Assembly (NCBI GenBank): GCA_964390645.1
Contig: CAYMLL010000151.1
Coordinates: 1 to 18,107, forward strand
DNA length: 18,107 bases
From: CAYMLL01 sp964390645
GTDB taxonomy: Bacteria > Planctomycetota > UBA8108
Reading direction: 5' to 3'
Part shown: one piece after another, positions 7,634-14,882 of the stretch
Position numbering within the stretch: the first letter of the stretch is position 1
How the letters are laid out: every line of letters starts with the position of its first letter
Notes under the pieces: model-generated
Told to the model about the DNA's origin: nothing
Database searches by the model: none
The model's input: only the letters and a program-made list of their open reading frames with translations
Position numbers and translations under genes: made by a program

Positions 7634-8293
7634 ATGTCCCCGGAGTCTACACCCGACGGCGACGCGGCGCATGAGCCCGACCCGGCGCGCCAGACCACCT
7701 TCCACGTCGGCCGCGCGTTGACCGGCGACGCGGCGAGCCTCGACTGGATCGTCGAGAAGTTCTCGCCGCTTCTGCTGGCGAGCGCGAGCTACCGGCTGGG
7801 TGGACGGCTGAGGCGGGTCTGCGATCCGGAGGATCTCGTCAACGACGTCTGGCTCGTCGCGCTCGGACGGCTCGCCGACCTCGAGCCACGAGACGGACGC
7901 TACACACCCGTGCTGCTTCGATTCCTGTCGTCGACGCTCCTCAACATGCTCAACAACCTCCTGAGGAAGCATGTCATCGGCAAGCCGAGCAATCTCGAGG
8001 GCTCCGGGCTCGATGACAATCCGGTCGACCGCGTCAAGAGCCCGTGGACCGGCGTCATCACTCGCGTCGCACGTCGCGAGGCCGGCGCGGCCGTCTCCGA
8101 GTGCCTCGAGCAGCTCTCCGATCGTGACCGCGAGCTCATCATTCTGCGCGGCATCGAGCAGCATCCCTACCGGGAGATCGCCGTGATCACCGGGCGCGAT
8201 CCGAAAGCGCTCGCGGTCGAGTACTGGCGGGGAATCGGCAAGCTGCGCAAGGCCCTGCCGCGATCGGTCTTCGCGGAGCTCATCGACGAATAG
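7634..8293 (+). CDS. ECF-type RNA polymerase sigma factor
   Basis: This gene encodes a 219-residue sigma-70-family regulator that should direct RNA polymerase to specific promoters. Residues 42-112 fit sigma region 2 (FSPLLLASASYRLGGRLRR, DPEDLVNDVWLVAL). Residues 157-208 fit region 4, the -35-binding helix-turn-helix (LEQLSDRDRELIILRGIE, YREIAVITGRDPKALAVEYW). It lacks the sigma 3 region, as expected for ECF factors. ATG 7634 was chosen because upstream in-frame codons run into the candidate promoter; the ribosome-binding site is weak. Genes of this sort next to a Ser/Thr kinase are a known planctomycete arrangement, in which the kinase is thought to control the sigma factor in place of an anti-sigma protein. 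No anti-sigma gene is seen here. The sulfatase starts 74 bases downstream on the same strand, so co-transcription is possible. Confidence 0.9.
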   Translation: MSPESTPDGDAAHEPDPARQTTFHVGRALTGDAASLDWIVEKFSPLLLASASYRLGGRLRRVCDPEDLVNDVWLVALGRLADLEPRDGRYTPVLLRFLSSTLLNMLNNLLRKHVIGKPSNLEGSGLDDNPVDRVKSPWTGVITRVARREAGAAVSECLEQLSDRDRELIILRGIEQHPYREIAVITGRDPKALAVEYWRGIGKLRKALPRSVFAELIDE

Positions 8294-8367
8294 CCGCCCT
8301 CGAGCGCCGTCCGATTCCTCCGCGACCCGGAGAACATGTTCGACGAATCCCAGGAGAAGAAAGCGAC

Positions 8368-9777
8368 ATGCACCGCGACATCCTGTCTTCGGCCCTCGCC
8401 CTGACGATCCTGGCGCTGTCCACGACGCTCCCGGGCGCGCAGGAGCCGCCGAACTTCATCGTCGTGTTCATCGACGACATGGGCTACGCCGACATCGGCC
8501 CCTTCGGCGCCAGCACCCAGAGCACACCGCACCTCGACCGCATGGCGCGAGAGGGCATGATCCTGACCGACTTCTACAGCACCTGCTCCGTCTGCACGCC
8601 GTCGCGCTCGAGCCTGCTGACGGGCTGCTATCCTCGACGCGTCAACATGCACGTCGACGAGAAGAGCCTCTGCGTCCTCTTTCCGGGCGCGCGCAAGGGG
8701 CTCAATCCGGATGAGACGACGATCGCCGAGGCGCTGAAGACGAGGGGCTACGCGACTGCGTGCATCGGCAAGTGGCACGTCGGCGACCACCCGGAGTTCC
8801 TGCCGACGAGCCAGGGCTTCGACGAGTACTTCGGCATCCCGTACTCGAACGACATGAACCGCAAGAAGGTGCCGCTGCCGCTGGTGCGCAACCAGACCGC
8901 GATCGAGGCGCCGGTCCGCCAGGAGACCCTGACCGAGCGCTACACGAAGGAGGCGATCCGCTTCATCAGGAAGAGCAAGGGCCGCTCGTTCTTCCTCTAC
9001 CTCCCTCACACCGCGATCCACCTGCCCCTCTTCCCCGGCAAGGCCTTCCACGGCAGGTCGAGGGCGGGCAAGTACGGCGACTGGATCGAGGAGGTCGACG
9101 CGTCGACGGGTCGCATCCTCGGAACGCTGAAGGAGCTCGGCATCGACGAGCGGACGCTGGTGCTGTTCACGTCGGACAACGGCTCGCAACGCGCCAGGCA
9201 GGGCAGCAACCTGCCGCTCAGAGGCCGCAAGGGCCGCACCGACGAGGGCGGCATGCGCGTGCCCTGCGTCGTGCGCTGGCCCGGCAAGATCCCGGCGGGC
9301 TCGAGGAGCGGCGAGGTCGCATCGACGATCGACGTGCTGCCGACCTTCGCGAAGCTGGCCGGCGCGAGCCTGCCGACCGATCGCGTCATCGACGGCAAGG
9401 ATATCTGGCCGCTCCTCGGCGGCCGGCCCGGCGCGAAGTCGCCGCACGAGGCGTTCTACTACTACCAGATGGACCAGCTGCAGGCCGTACGCTCCGGCAA
9501 GTGGAAGCTCTTCGTCGCCATGGACTCGAAGAAGCGCAACTGGGGCAAGCCGGAGGGCAAGACCCCGCTGAAGCTCTTCGACCTGGCGAAGGACATCCAC
9601 GAGGACGAGAACGTCGCCGAGGCGAACCCCGAGGTCGTCCGCCGTCTGCTCGCCCTCGTCGAGAAGGCGCGTGAGGAGCTCGGCGACGTCGATCGTCCCG
9701 GCAAGGGTCAGCGGCCCGCCGGATGGGTCGACGAGCCGGCGCCCCGGCTGCTGCCCGCGACCACGCCCCGGAACTGA
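8368..9777 (+). CDS. Secreted sulfatase, arylsulfatase A-like (type I, formylglycine-dependent)
   Basis: The protein has 469 residues. Start ATG 8368 follows AGGAGA (8352-8357). Residues 1-25 form a signal peptide (hydrophobic ALALTILALSTT, then GAQ). Active-site features of the sulfatase family are visible: metal ligands Asp36-Asp37 (FIDDMGY), Cys76 in CTPSR (the residue converted to formylglycine), Lys135 and His137 (GKWHVG), His214/His218, Asp270-Asn271 (SDNG) and Lys288. Length and motifs are normal for the family, so it should be active once matured by an FGE enzyme. It removes sulfate esters, probably from a polysaccharide, outside the cytoplasm; the exact substrate cannot be told. A compact GC hairpin directly follows the stop codon. 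It lies between the ECF sigma gene and the DUF1080 gene on the same strand. Confidence 0.94.
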   Translation: MHRDILSSALALTILALSTTLPGAQEPPNFIVVFIDDMGYADIGPFGASTQSTPHLDRMAREGMILTDFYSTCSVCTPSRSSLLTGCYPRRVNMHVDEKSLCVLFPGARKGLNPDETTIAEALKTRGYATACIGKWHVGDHPEFLPTSQGFDEYFGIPYSNDMNRKKVPLPLVRNQTAIEAPVRQETLTERYTKEAIRFIRKSKGRSFFLYLPHTAIHLPLFPGKAFHGRSRAGKYGDWIEEVDASTGRILGTLKELGIDERTLVLFTSDNGSQRARQGSNLPLRGRKGRTDEGGMRVPCVVRWPGKIPAGSRSGEVASTIDVLPTFAKLAGASLPTDRVIDGKDIWPLLGGRPGAKSPHEAFYYYQMDQLQAVRSGKWKLFVAMDSKKRNWGKPEGKTPLKLFDLAKDIHEDENVAEANPEVVRRLLALVEKAREELGDVDRPGKGQRPAGWVDEPAPRLLPATTPRN

Positions 9778-9793
9778 GCCCCCTGCCGGGGGC
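9778..9793 (+). terminator. GC hairpin immediately after the sulfatase stop codon
   Basis: GCCCCC (9778-9783), loop TGCC, GGGGGC (9788-9793): a perfect 6-bp stem beginning on the base after the stop codon. No T-run follows. It may end or attenuate transcription before the DUF1080 gene, or shield the mRNA end. Confidence 0.45.
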
Positions 9794-9883
9794 CGCATCG
9801 ACCCGTATCGAGCCGCCTCCGTGCCCGGACGCCGGCAGTTGCCGGACCCGGTCCGCGTCGGCCGGTGACTTCCCGCGCCGACC

Positions 9884-9897
9884 CGCATCGCGATGCG
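9884..9897. promoter_or_regulatory. 14-bp perfect palindrome upstream of the DUF1080 gene, possible operator
   Basis: CGCATCGCGATGCG lies about 55 bases before GTG 9953. A -10-like TAGACT sits at 9913-9918, with no good -35 at the usual distance. The position would suit a regulator-binding site. A perfect 14-mer palindrome is expected about once in a window this size by chance, so support is weak. Confidence 0.2.
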
Positions 9898-9952
9898 CGC
9901 CCCATCTTCGAGTAGACTGCCGGGATTCAATCTCGAGAAGGAGGACCGAAAC

Positions 9953-11332
9953 GTGACGAGCGCAAGACTCCTGGCCGCGCTGACGATCCCGCTCTCCGTG
10001 GCGACTTTCGCCGTGCAGGCCGACGACGAGACGAAGAGCGAGAAGTGGGTGCAGCTCTTCAACGGCAAGGATCTCACCGGCTGGAAGGTGAAGATCACCG
10101 GCCACGAGCTCGGTGACAACTTCGGCGACACCTTCCGCGTCGAGAACGGCGTGCTGAAGGTCGTCTACGACGGCTACGAGAAGTTCGACGGCCGGTTCGG
10201 TCACATCTTTCACGAGAGCGAGTTCTCGAGCTACCGGCTGCGTGTCGAGTACCGCTTCACCGGTGAGCAGGTCCCCGGGGGGCCGGGGTGGGCGTTCCGC
10301 AACAGCGGCATCATGGCCCACGGCCAGACTCCCGAGAGCATGGGCCTGAAGCAGAAGTTTCCCGCCTCGATCGAGGTGCAGCTCCTCGGCGGCCCTGGAA
10401 AGGGCACTCGCCACACCGGCAACCTGTGCACGCCCGGCACCAACGTCGTCATGCGCGACAAGCTCATCCGACGTCACTGCACTAACTCGCGGTCGAAGAC
10501 CTACCACGGCGATCAGTGGGTCACCGCCATCGTCGAAGTGCGAGGCAACTCGGTGAAGCACATCATCAACGGCGAGACGGTGCTCGAGTACATCGACCCG
10601 CAGCTCGACGAGCGCGACCCCGACGCGAAGAAGCTACTCGCTGCCGGCAAGCCGAAGATGCTGCGACGCGGCACGATTTCGCTGCAGTCCGAGAGCCACC
10701 CCATCGAGTTTCGCAAGATCGAGATCCTCGAGCTCGACGAGCCCGCACCCGCCGACGGCGCCGCGGGCGCCTGGCTCGAGCCCCTCGAGGGCGCAGACCT
10801 CTCGAAGCACTGGGTGACGAAGGGCAACTGGAAGCTCGACGACAGCGGAGTCGTGACGCTGACACCCCGCAAGGGGGAGAGAGGCTGGGACCGCTTCGAC
10901 GCGTACCTGTGGCTCAACGGCACCTACGCCGACTTCGAGATCGAGTTCGACTACAAGGTCCGGAAGCGCGGCAACAGCGGCTTCTACTTCCACGTCGGCG
11001 ATCGGCAGAGTCCGGTCGCGAAGGGCATCGAGGTGCAGATCTACGACACGCCGAGCCGCGGCGCGAATCCGAAGCTCAACGATCACGACTCCGGCGGCAT
11101 CATCCCGGGCATCCCGCCGATCGCCAGCCCGGCCAGAGCGGCCGGCGAGTGGAACCGCTTCCACATCGTCTCGAAGGGAATGGACCTGACGGTGAAGCTC
11201 AACGGCGTCGTCGTCAACCGGGTGAGGCTGGACCGGGGCCCCATCAAGAACCGCCCGTCGAGCGGCTCGATCGGCTTCCAGGATCACGCACTGCCCCTGG
11301 CGCTGAGAAAGCTCCGCATCCGCAAGCTGTGA
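9953..11332 (+). CDS. Secreted protein with two DUF1080 (3-keto-disaccharide hydrolase) domains
   Basis: GTG 9953 was chosen because AGAAGGAGGA (9936-9945) sits ideally upstream; the earlier in-frame ATG 9893 lacks such a site and overlaps the candidate promoter. The product has 459 residues, with a signal peptide at 1-23 (AALTIPLSVATFAVQA). Domain 1 (about 32-262) starts with LFNGKDLTGWK and includes the family's IEVQLL and NGETVLEY motifs. Domain 2 (about 277-459) has WKLDDSGVVTL, FEIEFDYKVRKRGNSGFYFH and GIEVQIYDTPS. DUF1080 is a concanavalin-like beta-jelly-roll domain; some members hydrolyse 3-keto-disaccharides, others may bind glycans. The two halves are diverged, so one may have lost catalysis. 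Next to a sulfatase, a role in breaking down or binding a sulfated glycan is likely. Confidence 0.9.
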   Translation: MTSARLLAALTIPLSVATFAVQADDETKSEKWVQLFNGKDLTGWKVKITGHELGDNFGDTFRVENGVLKVVYDGYEKFDGRFGHIFHESEFSSYRLRVEYRFTGEQVPGGPGWAFRNSGIMAHGQTPESMGLKQKFPASIEVQLLGGPGKGTRHTGNLCTPGTNVVMRDKLIRRHCTNSRSKTYHGDQWVTAIVEVRGNSVKHIINGETVLEYIDPQLDERDPDAKKLLAAGKPKMLRRGTISLQSESHPIEFRKIEILELDEPAPADGAAGAWLEPLEGADLSKHWVTKGNWKLDDSGVVTLTPRKGERGWDRFDAYLWLNGTYADFEIEFDYKVRKRGNSGFYFHVGDRQSPVAKGIEVQIYDTPSRGANPKLNDHDSGGIIPGIPPIASPARAAGEWNRFHIVSKGMDLTVKLNGVVVNRVRLDRGPIKNRPSSGSIGFQDHALPLALRKLRIRKL

Positions 11333-11380
11333 TCGCAAGCCAGGGCGCGGTGAGCACGGCGACCCGGTTCCCTGCGAGCC

Positions 11381-11911
11381 TCAGCCGATCGGGCTCAGCG
11401 TGATGTCGATGTTGGACTCTTCCGCGAGCTCCGCCAGCTCCGTGCGCAGCCGCGCGACGGAGCGCTCCGCCGGCACCTGGATCTCCATCTCCAGGGAGAA
11501 GATCGGCGCGCCGGTGATCGGCGCGTTCCCGAGGCGCGTGTCGAGCCTCGCGACATTGATGTCGCGCTCGCGCAGGGCGTGCGTGACGCGGTGGACGATG
11601 CCGGGGTGGTCCATCGCGACGGCGTGGAGCCGGTAGGGGATGCGGTCGACGGGGCTTGCCTCGAGGACGGTCGGCTTGACGTCGAGCGTCAGCTCCAGCT
11701 CGGCCGCGACCGGCTCGAGGCTCGCCGCGGCCGCCTCGAGCGAGGCGGGCTTGCCGGTGAAGAGCACGATCAGCGCGAACTCGCCGCCGAGGATCGCCAT
11801 GCGCGAGTCCTCGAGGTTGCACTCCGCGTCGAAGACGACCCCCGAGATCCGATCGACGATACCCGGACGATCCCGTCCGGAGGCCATGAGGAGAGCTGCC
11901 TGGCGTGACAT
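11381..11911 (-). CDS. Two-ACT-domain protein, GcvR-like
   Basis: The protein has 176 residues. Start ATG 11911 has no clear ribosome-binding site; an AT-rich GATAAC lies just upstream, so a leaderless mRNA is possible. ACT domain 1 (about 4-75) begins ALLMASGRDRPGIVDRISG and includes NLEDSRMAILGGEFALIVLF, both close to the first ACT domain of the glycine-cleavage repressor GcvR. ACT domain 2 (about 92-170) has AVAMDHPGIVHRVTHALRE and NVARLDTR. ACT domains bind amino acids. In gammaproteobacteria GcvR works with GcvA to control glycine cleavage. Here no gcv gene or GcvA is nearby, so the target is unknown and the symbol is withheld. It is convergent with the DUF1080 gene, with 48 bases between stops. 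Confidence 0.85.
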   Translation of the reverse strand: MSRQAALLMASGRDRPGIVDRISGVVFDAECNLEDSRMAILGGEFALIVLFTGKPASLEAAAASLEPVAAELELTLDVKPTVLEASPVDRIPYRLHAVAMDHPGIVHRVTHALRERDINVARLDTRLGNAPITGAPIFSLEMEIQVPAERSVARLRTELAELAEESNIDITLSPIG

Positions 11912-12111
11912 GATTCGTTATCAGAATGGTGAACCCGGTAGCGACTCCGGAGACCGACCCCGGACACGAGCCCGAGTATTTCCGATAAGCCCACGAAGCG
12001 CACAAAAAAAGACCTTTCCGGCTATTCGGCTCAATTCTCGGGCCTTGCCGTCCGATCAACAGAGGCGCTTCCTGCTCCGAGAATCTCCTCCGATGAGCGG
12101 GGAGAGTCCCG
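11912..12111. promoter_or_regulatory. Divergent intergenic region between the ACT and LysM genes
   Basis: This 200-base spacer must hold both promoters. It is noticeably less GC-rich than the rest, with a run of seven A around 12003-12009 and ATTCGGCTCAATTCTC after it. No confident -35/-10 pair could be chosen in either direction. Confidence 0.4.
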
Positions 12112-13059
12112 ATGATGCGGATAATCACCATACTCATCCTGGTCTCGGCGCTTCCGACCGGCTGCGACGGCGTGGCCCGTTCGAAGTCCGAAGATGCCGC
12201 GCGCGTACCGCGAGCCGGGCGGAAGTACGTCGTCCAGCAGGGCGACAACCTCTACAGGATCGCCGAGAAGGCCTACAACAACGGGCTCGAGTGGCGTCAC
12301 ATCCACGAGGCGAACCCCTGGGTGGACCCCGCCCGGCTGCAGGCGGGGCAGGAGATCGCCATCCCGGCGCTCGTGAACGAGATGATCGACCCCGACGGTC
12401 CCGTCTCCCCGATTCACGAGATCGGCCGGAGGTCACGGGGTGACGACCGGAAGGCGGGCGACCGGATCGAGGAGGGCGAGAGATCGGGCGGCGGCGAGGG
12501 TGCCCGACAGCACGCGAACCCCGGCAAGAAACGCTCCCTCTGGAAGAACCTGCGCACAACGATCGGCAAGAAGACGCTATTCGGCCTGACGCTCGACAAG
12601 CTGTCGTTCTACCTGCTGCTGGCGTGCTTCGCGCACGCCTTCTTCCAGGGCTTCGTGATGTGGATCACGTCCAACGTCGCGTTCGTCAAGGACGCGTCGC
12701 TGAAGAAGTCGCTCCGCGCGTCGTTCCTGGTCGAGATGCTGAGCCTCAGCACGGTCCTCCTGATCGGCGCGGTCAGCCTCATGATGGTCTACGCCGGCAC
12801 CAAGGATCCCGGCGCCGCGGTGGCCGCCGGCGAGAGCGGCCTCCTCTTCCCGAAGGTGGAGGAGTACCTGAGCACGAAGGGCGGGGTGATGGCGGTCACG
12901 CTGGCCGTTCTGGCGCTCTACGTGATCCTCAGCCTGCGCTTCGTGCCGCAGGTCTTCAGCATCCACAAGTCCCAGGCGTTCACGGTCGTCCTGCTCGGTG
13001 TGGTGACGCCCCACCTGCTGGCCCTCTTCGTGCTGGCGCAGCGATTCGAAGTCCTCTGA
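12112..13059 (+). CDS. LysM-domain protein with four C-terminal membrane helices
   Basis: The protein has 315 residues. ATG 12112 follows GGGGAG (12099-12104); ATG 12115 is an alternative. The N-terminus is hydrophobic (RIITILILVSALPTGC), with Cys18 in an imperfect lipobox (Pro rather than Leu at -3), so it may be a lipoprotein or simply membrane-anchored. A LysM peptidoglycan-binding domain occupies 38-87 (YVVQQGDNLYRIAEKAY, ANPW, LQAGQEIAIP). A charged, Gly-rich linker spans 95-145. Four predicted membrane helices follow at about 164-184, 205-228, 258-278 and 289-310. LysM followed by a multi-pass membrane region is unusual; no named family was recognised for the membrane part. It may anchor or organise the envelope by holding the membrane to peptidoglycan. 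A hairpin follows the stop. Confidence 0.85.
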   Translation: MMRIITILILVSALPTGCDGVARSKSEDAARVPRAGRKYVVQQGDNLYRIAEKAYNNGLEWRHIHEANPWVDPARLQAGQEIAIPALVNEMIDPDGPVSPIHEIGRRSRGDDRKAGDRIEEGERSGGGEGARQHANPGKKRSLWKNLRTTIGKKTLFGLTLDKLSFYLLLACFAHAFFQGFVMWITSNVAFVKDASLKKSLRASFLVEMLSLSTVLLIGAVSLMMVYAGTKDPGAAVAAGESGLLFPKVEEYLSTKGGVMAVTLAVLALYVILSLRFVPQVFSIHKSQAFTVVLLGVVTPHLLALFVLAQRFEVL

Positions 13060-13068
13060 GGGGTCTCC

Positions 13069-13086
13069 CGGAGGCTTCCGCCTCCG
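13069..13086 (+). terminator. Hairpin after the LysM gene
   Basis: CGGAGGC (13069-13075), loop TTCC, GCCTCCG (13080-13086): a perfect 7-bp stem starting ten bases after the stop codon. No T-run follows. It probably marks the transcript end before the next sulfatase gene. Confidence 0.5.
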
Positions 13087-13244
13087 CCCGCAGGCCCCTC
13101 TTCACCGCTCCACCAGCGTCGACTCCGGGATCCTCGCGATCGATGAGAGCGGAAGCTCGGGCCGGTTTTCTCGCAGTCGGGGCCTTGTGAGGCCGACGAC
13201 GGTGGGTCATCGTGGCCTCTCCACCGATCTCCCCGGAGCCTACC

Positions 13245-14669
13245 ATGACGCCACGCACATCGTTCCGCAGCATCTCCGTGATCGTCGTCTCCTTGCTGTC
13301 GATCTCGTCCACGTCTCTCGCCACCGGCGGCAACATCGTCCTCTTCGTCGTCGACGACCAGGGGCGGGATGCCGGGTGCTACGGCAACGAGGCGATCTCG
13401 ACGCCCCATCTCGACCGACTGGCGGCGGACGGCACCCGGTTCGACTACGCCTTCTGCACGACCGCGAGCTGCAGCGCGAGCCGCTCCGTGCTGCTGACGG
13501 GTCTTCACAACCACGTCAACGGCCAGTACGGACACCAGCATGCCTACCACAACTTCCACACGCGCAAGAGCGTCAGGAGCCTTCCGGTGCTGCTCGGCGA
13601 GGCCGGGTATCGCACCGCTCGCATCGGCAAATACCACGTTCAGCCGGAGTCGGTCTACCGGTTCGACGCCCACCTGCAAGGCAACCAGGGAGGCAGTCGC
13701 AACGCGGTCGCGATGGCCGAACGCTGTCGCTCGTGGATCACGCAGGACAGCGACAAGCCCTTCTTCCTCTACTTCGCCACCTCCGACCCGCACCGCAGCG
13801 GCCGCCGCGCCGGCCACCCGCTGACACGGCCCGATCCCTTCGGCAACGGCCGCAAGTACGAAGGCGTCGTCGAGAGGAAGTTCACGCCCGAGGCGGTCAT
13901 CGTCCCGCCCTACCTGCCGGACACGATCGAGTGCCGTCGCGAGATCGCGGAGTACTACCAGTCGGTGCATCGCCTCGACCAGGGCCTCGGACGGCTGATG
14001 GACATCCTCCGGGAGAGCGGCCACTGGAAGAAGACACTCTTCCTCTACCTGAGCGACAACGGCATCGCGTTTCCCGGCGCCAAGACGACGCTCTACGAAC
14101 CCGGCATGCGACTTCCCCTCGTCGCGCGCAGCCCGGATCAAGAGCAGCGCGGGATCGCGACGGACGCGATGGTCAGCTGGACCGACATCACGCCGACGAT
14201 CCTCGATTTTGCCGGCGCGGTGCCGGAACGCCACGTCTTCAACGGCAGGTCCTTTCTCGGGGTTCTCGGTCAGCAGAAGACGGTGGGCTGGGACGAAATC
14301 TACGCATCGCACACCTTTCACGAGGTGACGATGTACTACCCGATGCGCGTCGTCCGCACCCGCCGCTACAAGTACCTCCTCAATATCGCGCACGGGCTGA
14401 CCTACCCCCACGCCTCCGATCTCTGGGCATCCGCGGCGTGGCAAGGTATCTGGCAGCGCAAGGACCGCTACTACGGCCGGCGCACGGTCGAGGCCTACCT
14501 CCACCGCCCGAAGCACGAGCTCTACGATCTCGAGCGTGACGCCGACGAGGTCGTCAATGTCGCCGCGAATCCCGACTACGCCAAGAAGCTCGAGGAGATG
14601 CAGACGAAGCTCGAGGCTTTCCAGAGCCGCACGAAGGACCCCTGGCGGTACAAGCGAGTCTACGAGTAG
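13245..14669 (+). CDS. Secreted sulfatase, heparan N-sulfatase (SGSH)-like
   Basis: ATG 13245 follows GGAG (13235-13238); the longer frame from GTG 13212 lacks a good site. The product has 474 residues, with a signal peptide at 1-27 (SVIVVSLLSISSTSLA). Visible active-site residues are Asp37-Asp38 (FVVDDQG), Cys76 in CSASR (formylglycine precursor, in the C-x-A-x-R rather than C-x-P-x-R form), Lys129 and His131 (GKYHV), His183 (SDPHRS), Asp271-Asn272 (LSDNG) and Lys280. The stretch NHVNGQYGHQHAYHNF, just after the active-site helix, resembles N-sulfoglucosamine sulfohydrolases. Planctomycete members of this branch are numerous and their substrates are mostly unknown, so N-sulfatase activity is an inference. 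It is distinct in sequence from the sulfatase at 8368-9777 and lies upstream of the PPC protein on the same strand. Confidence 0.92.
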   Translation: MTPRTSFRSISVIVVSLLSISSTSLATGGNIVLFVVDDQGRDAGCYGNEAISTPHLDRLAADGTRFDYAFCTTASCSASRSVLLTGLHNHVNGQYGHQHAYHNFHTRKSVRSLPVLLGEAGYRTARIGKYHVQPESVYRFDAHLQGNQGGSRNAVAMAERCRSWITQDSDKPFFLYFATSDPHRSGRRAGHPLTRPDPFGNGRKYEGVVERKFTPEAVIVPPYLPDTIECRREIAEYYQSVHRLDQGLGRLMDILRESGHWKKTLFLYLSDNGIAFPGAKTTLYEPGMRLPLVARSPDQEQRGIATDAMVSWTDITPTILDFAGAVPERHVFNGRSFLGVLGQQKTVGWDEIYASHTFHEVTMYYPMRVVRTRRYKYLLNIAHGLTYPHASDLWASAAWQGIWQRKDRYYGRRTVEAYLHRPKHELYDLERDADEVVNVAANPDYAKKLEEMQTKLEAFQSRTKDPWRYKRVYE

Positions 14670-14685
14670 GCCCGAGGCCGCGGGC
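14670..14685 (+). terminator. Small GC hairpin at the sulfatase stop codon
   Basis: GCCCG (14670-14674), loop AGGCCG, CGGGC (14681-14685), starting on the base after the stop. A 5-bp stem is weak alone; it is listed because hairpins occur at the same place after other genes here. Confidence 0.25.
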
Positions 14686-14808
14686 GGCGCACCGTGCGGA
14701 ACCCGAAGCGGCCCCTTGCGGTGACCGGGATGTCACACGCCATCCGTACCCCGCCGCGGCAGGGCCGGCGGCAGCGCCTCGAGGCAGCTGGCGACGACCG
14801 CAAATAGC

Positions 14809-14836
14809 TTGGAAAACGACGGGCCGGCGACACAAT
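14809..14836 (+). promoter_or_regulatory. Candidate promoter of the PPC-repeat gene
   Basis: TTGGAA (14809-14814), a 16-base spacer and CACAAT (14831-14836) each match the housekeeping consensus at four of six positions. The predicted start, near 14843, leaves a leader of about 40 bases containing the ribosome-binding site. The surrounding bases (CAAATAGCTTGGAAAAC) are unusually AT-rich for this window. Confidence 0.3.
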
Positions 14837-14882
14837 GAACACCCGGGGGGGCTCCGCGGGATCGCGCGACCACGGGAGGAAC

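Noticed and set aside
7528..7698. Longer kinase start at 7698
   Set aside because: It would extend the kinase through the divergent promoter region and past the sigma gene's ATG; ATG 7527 has a ribosome-binding site.
8167..10131. 654-residue minus-strand ORF
   Set aside because: Antisense to a sulfatase with a full active site and good ribosome-binding site.
12918..14516. 532-residue minus-strand ORF
   Set aside because: Antisense to the second sulfatase; low-complexity Val/Arg/Ala reading.
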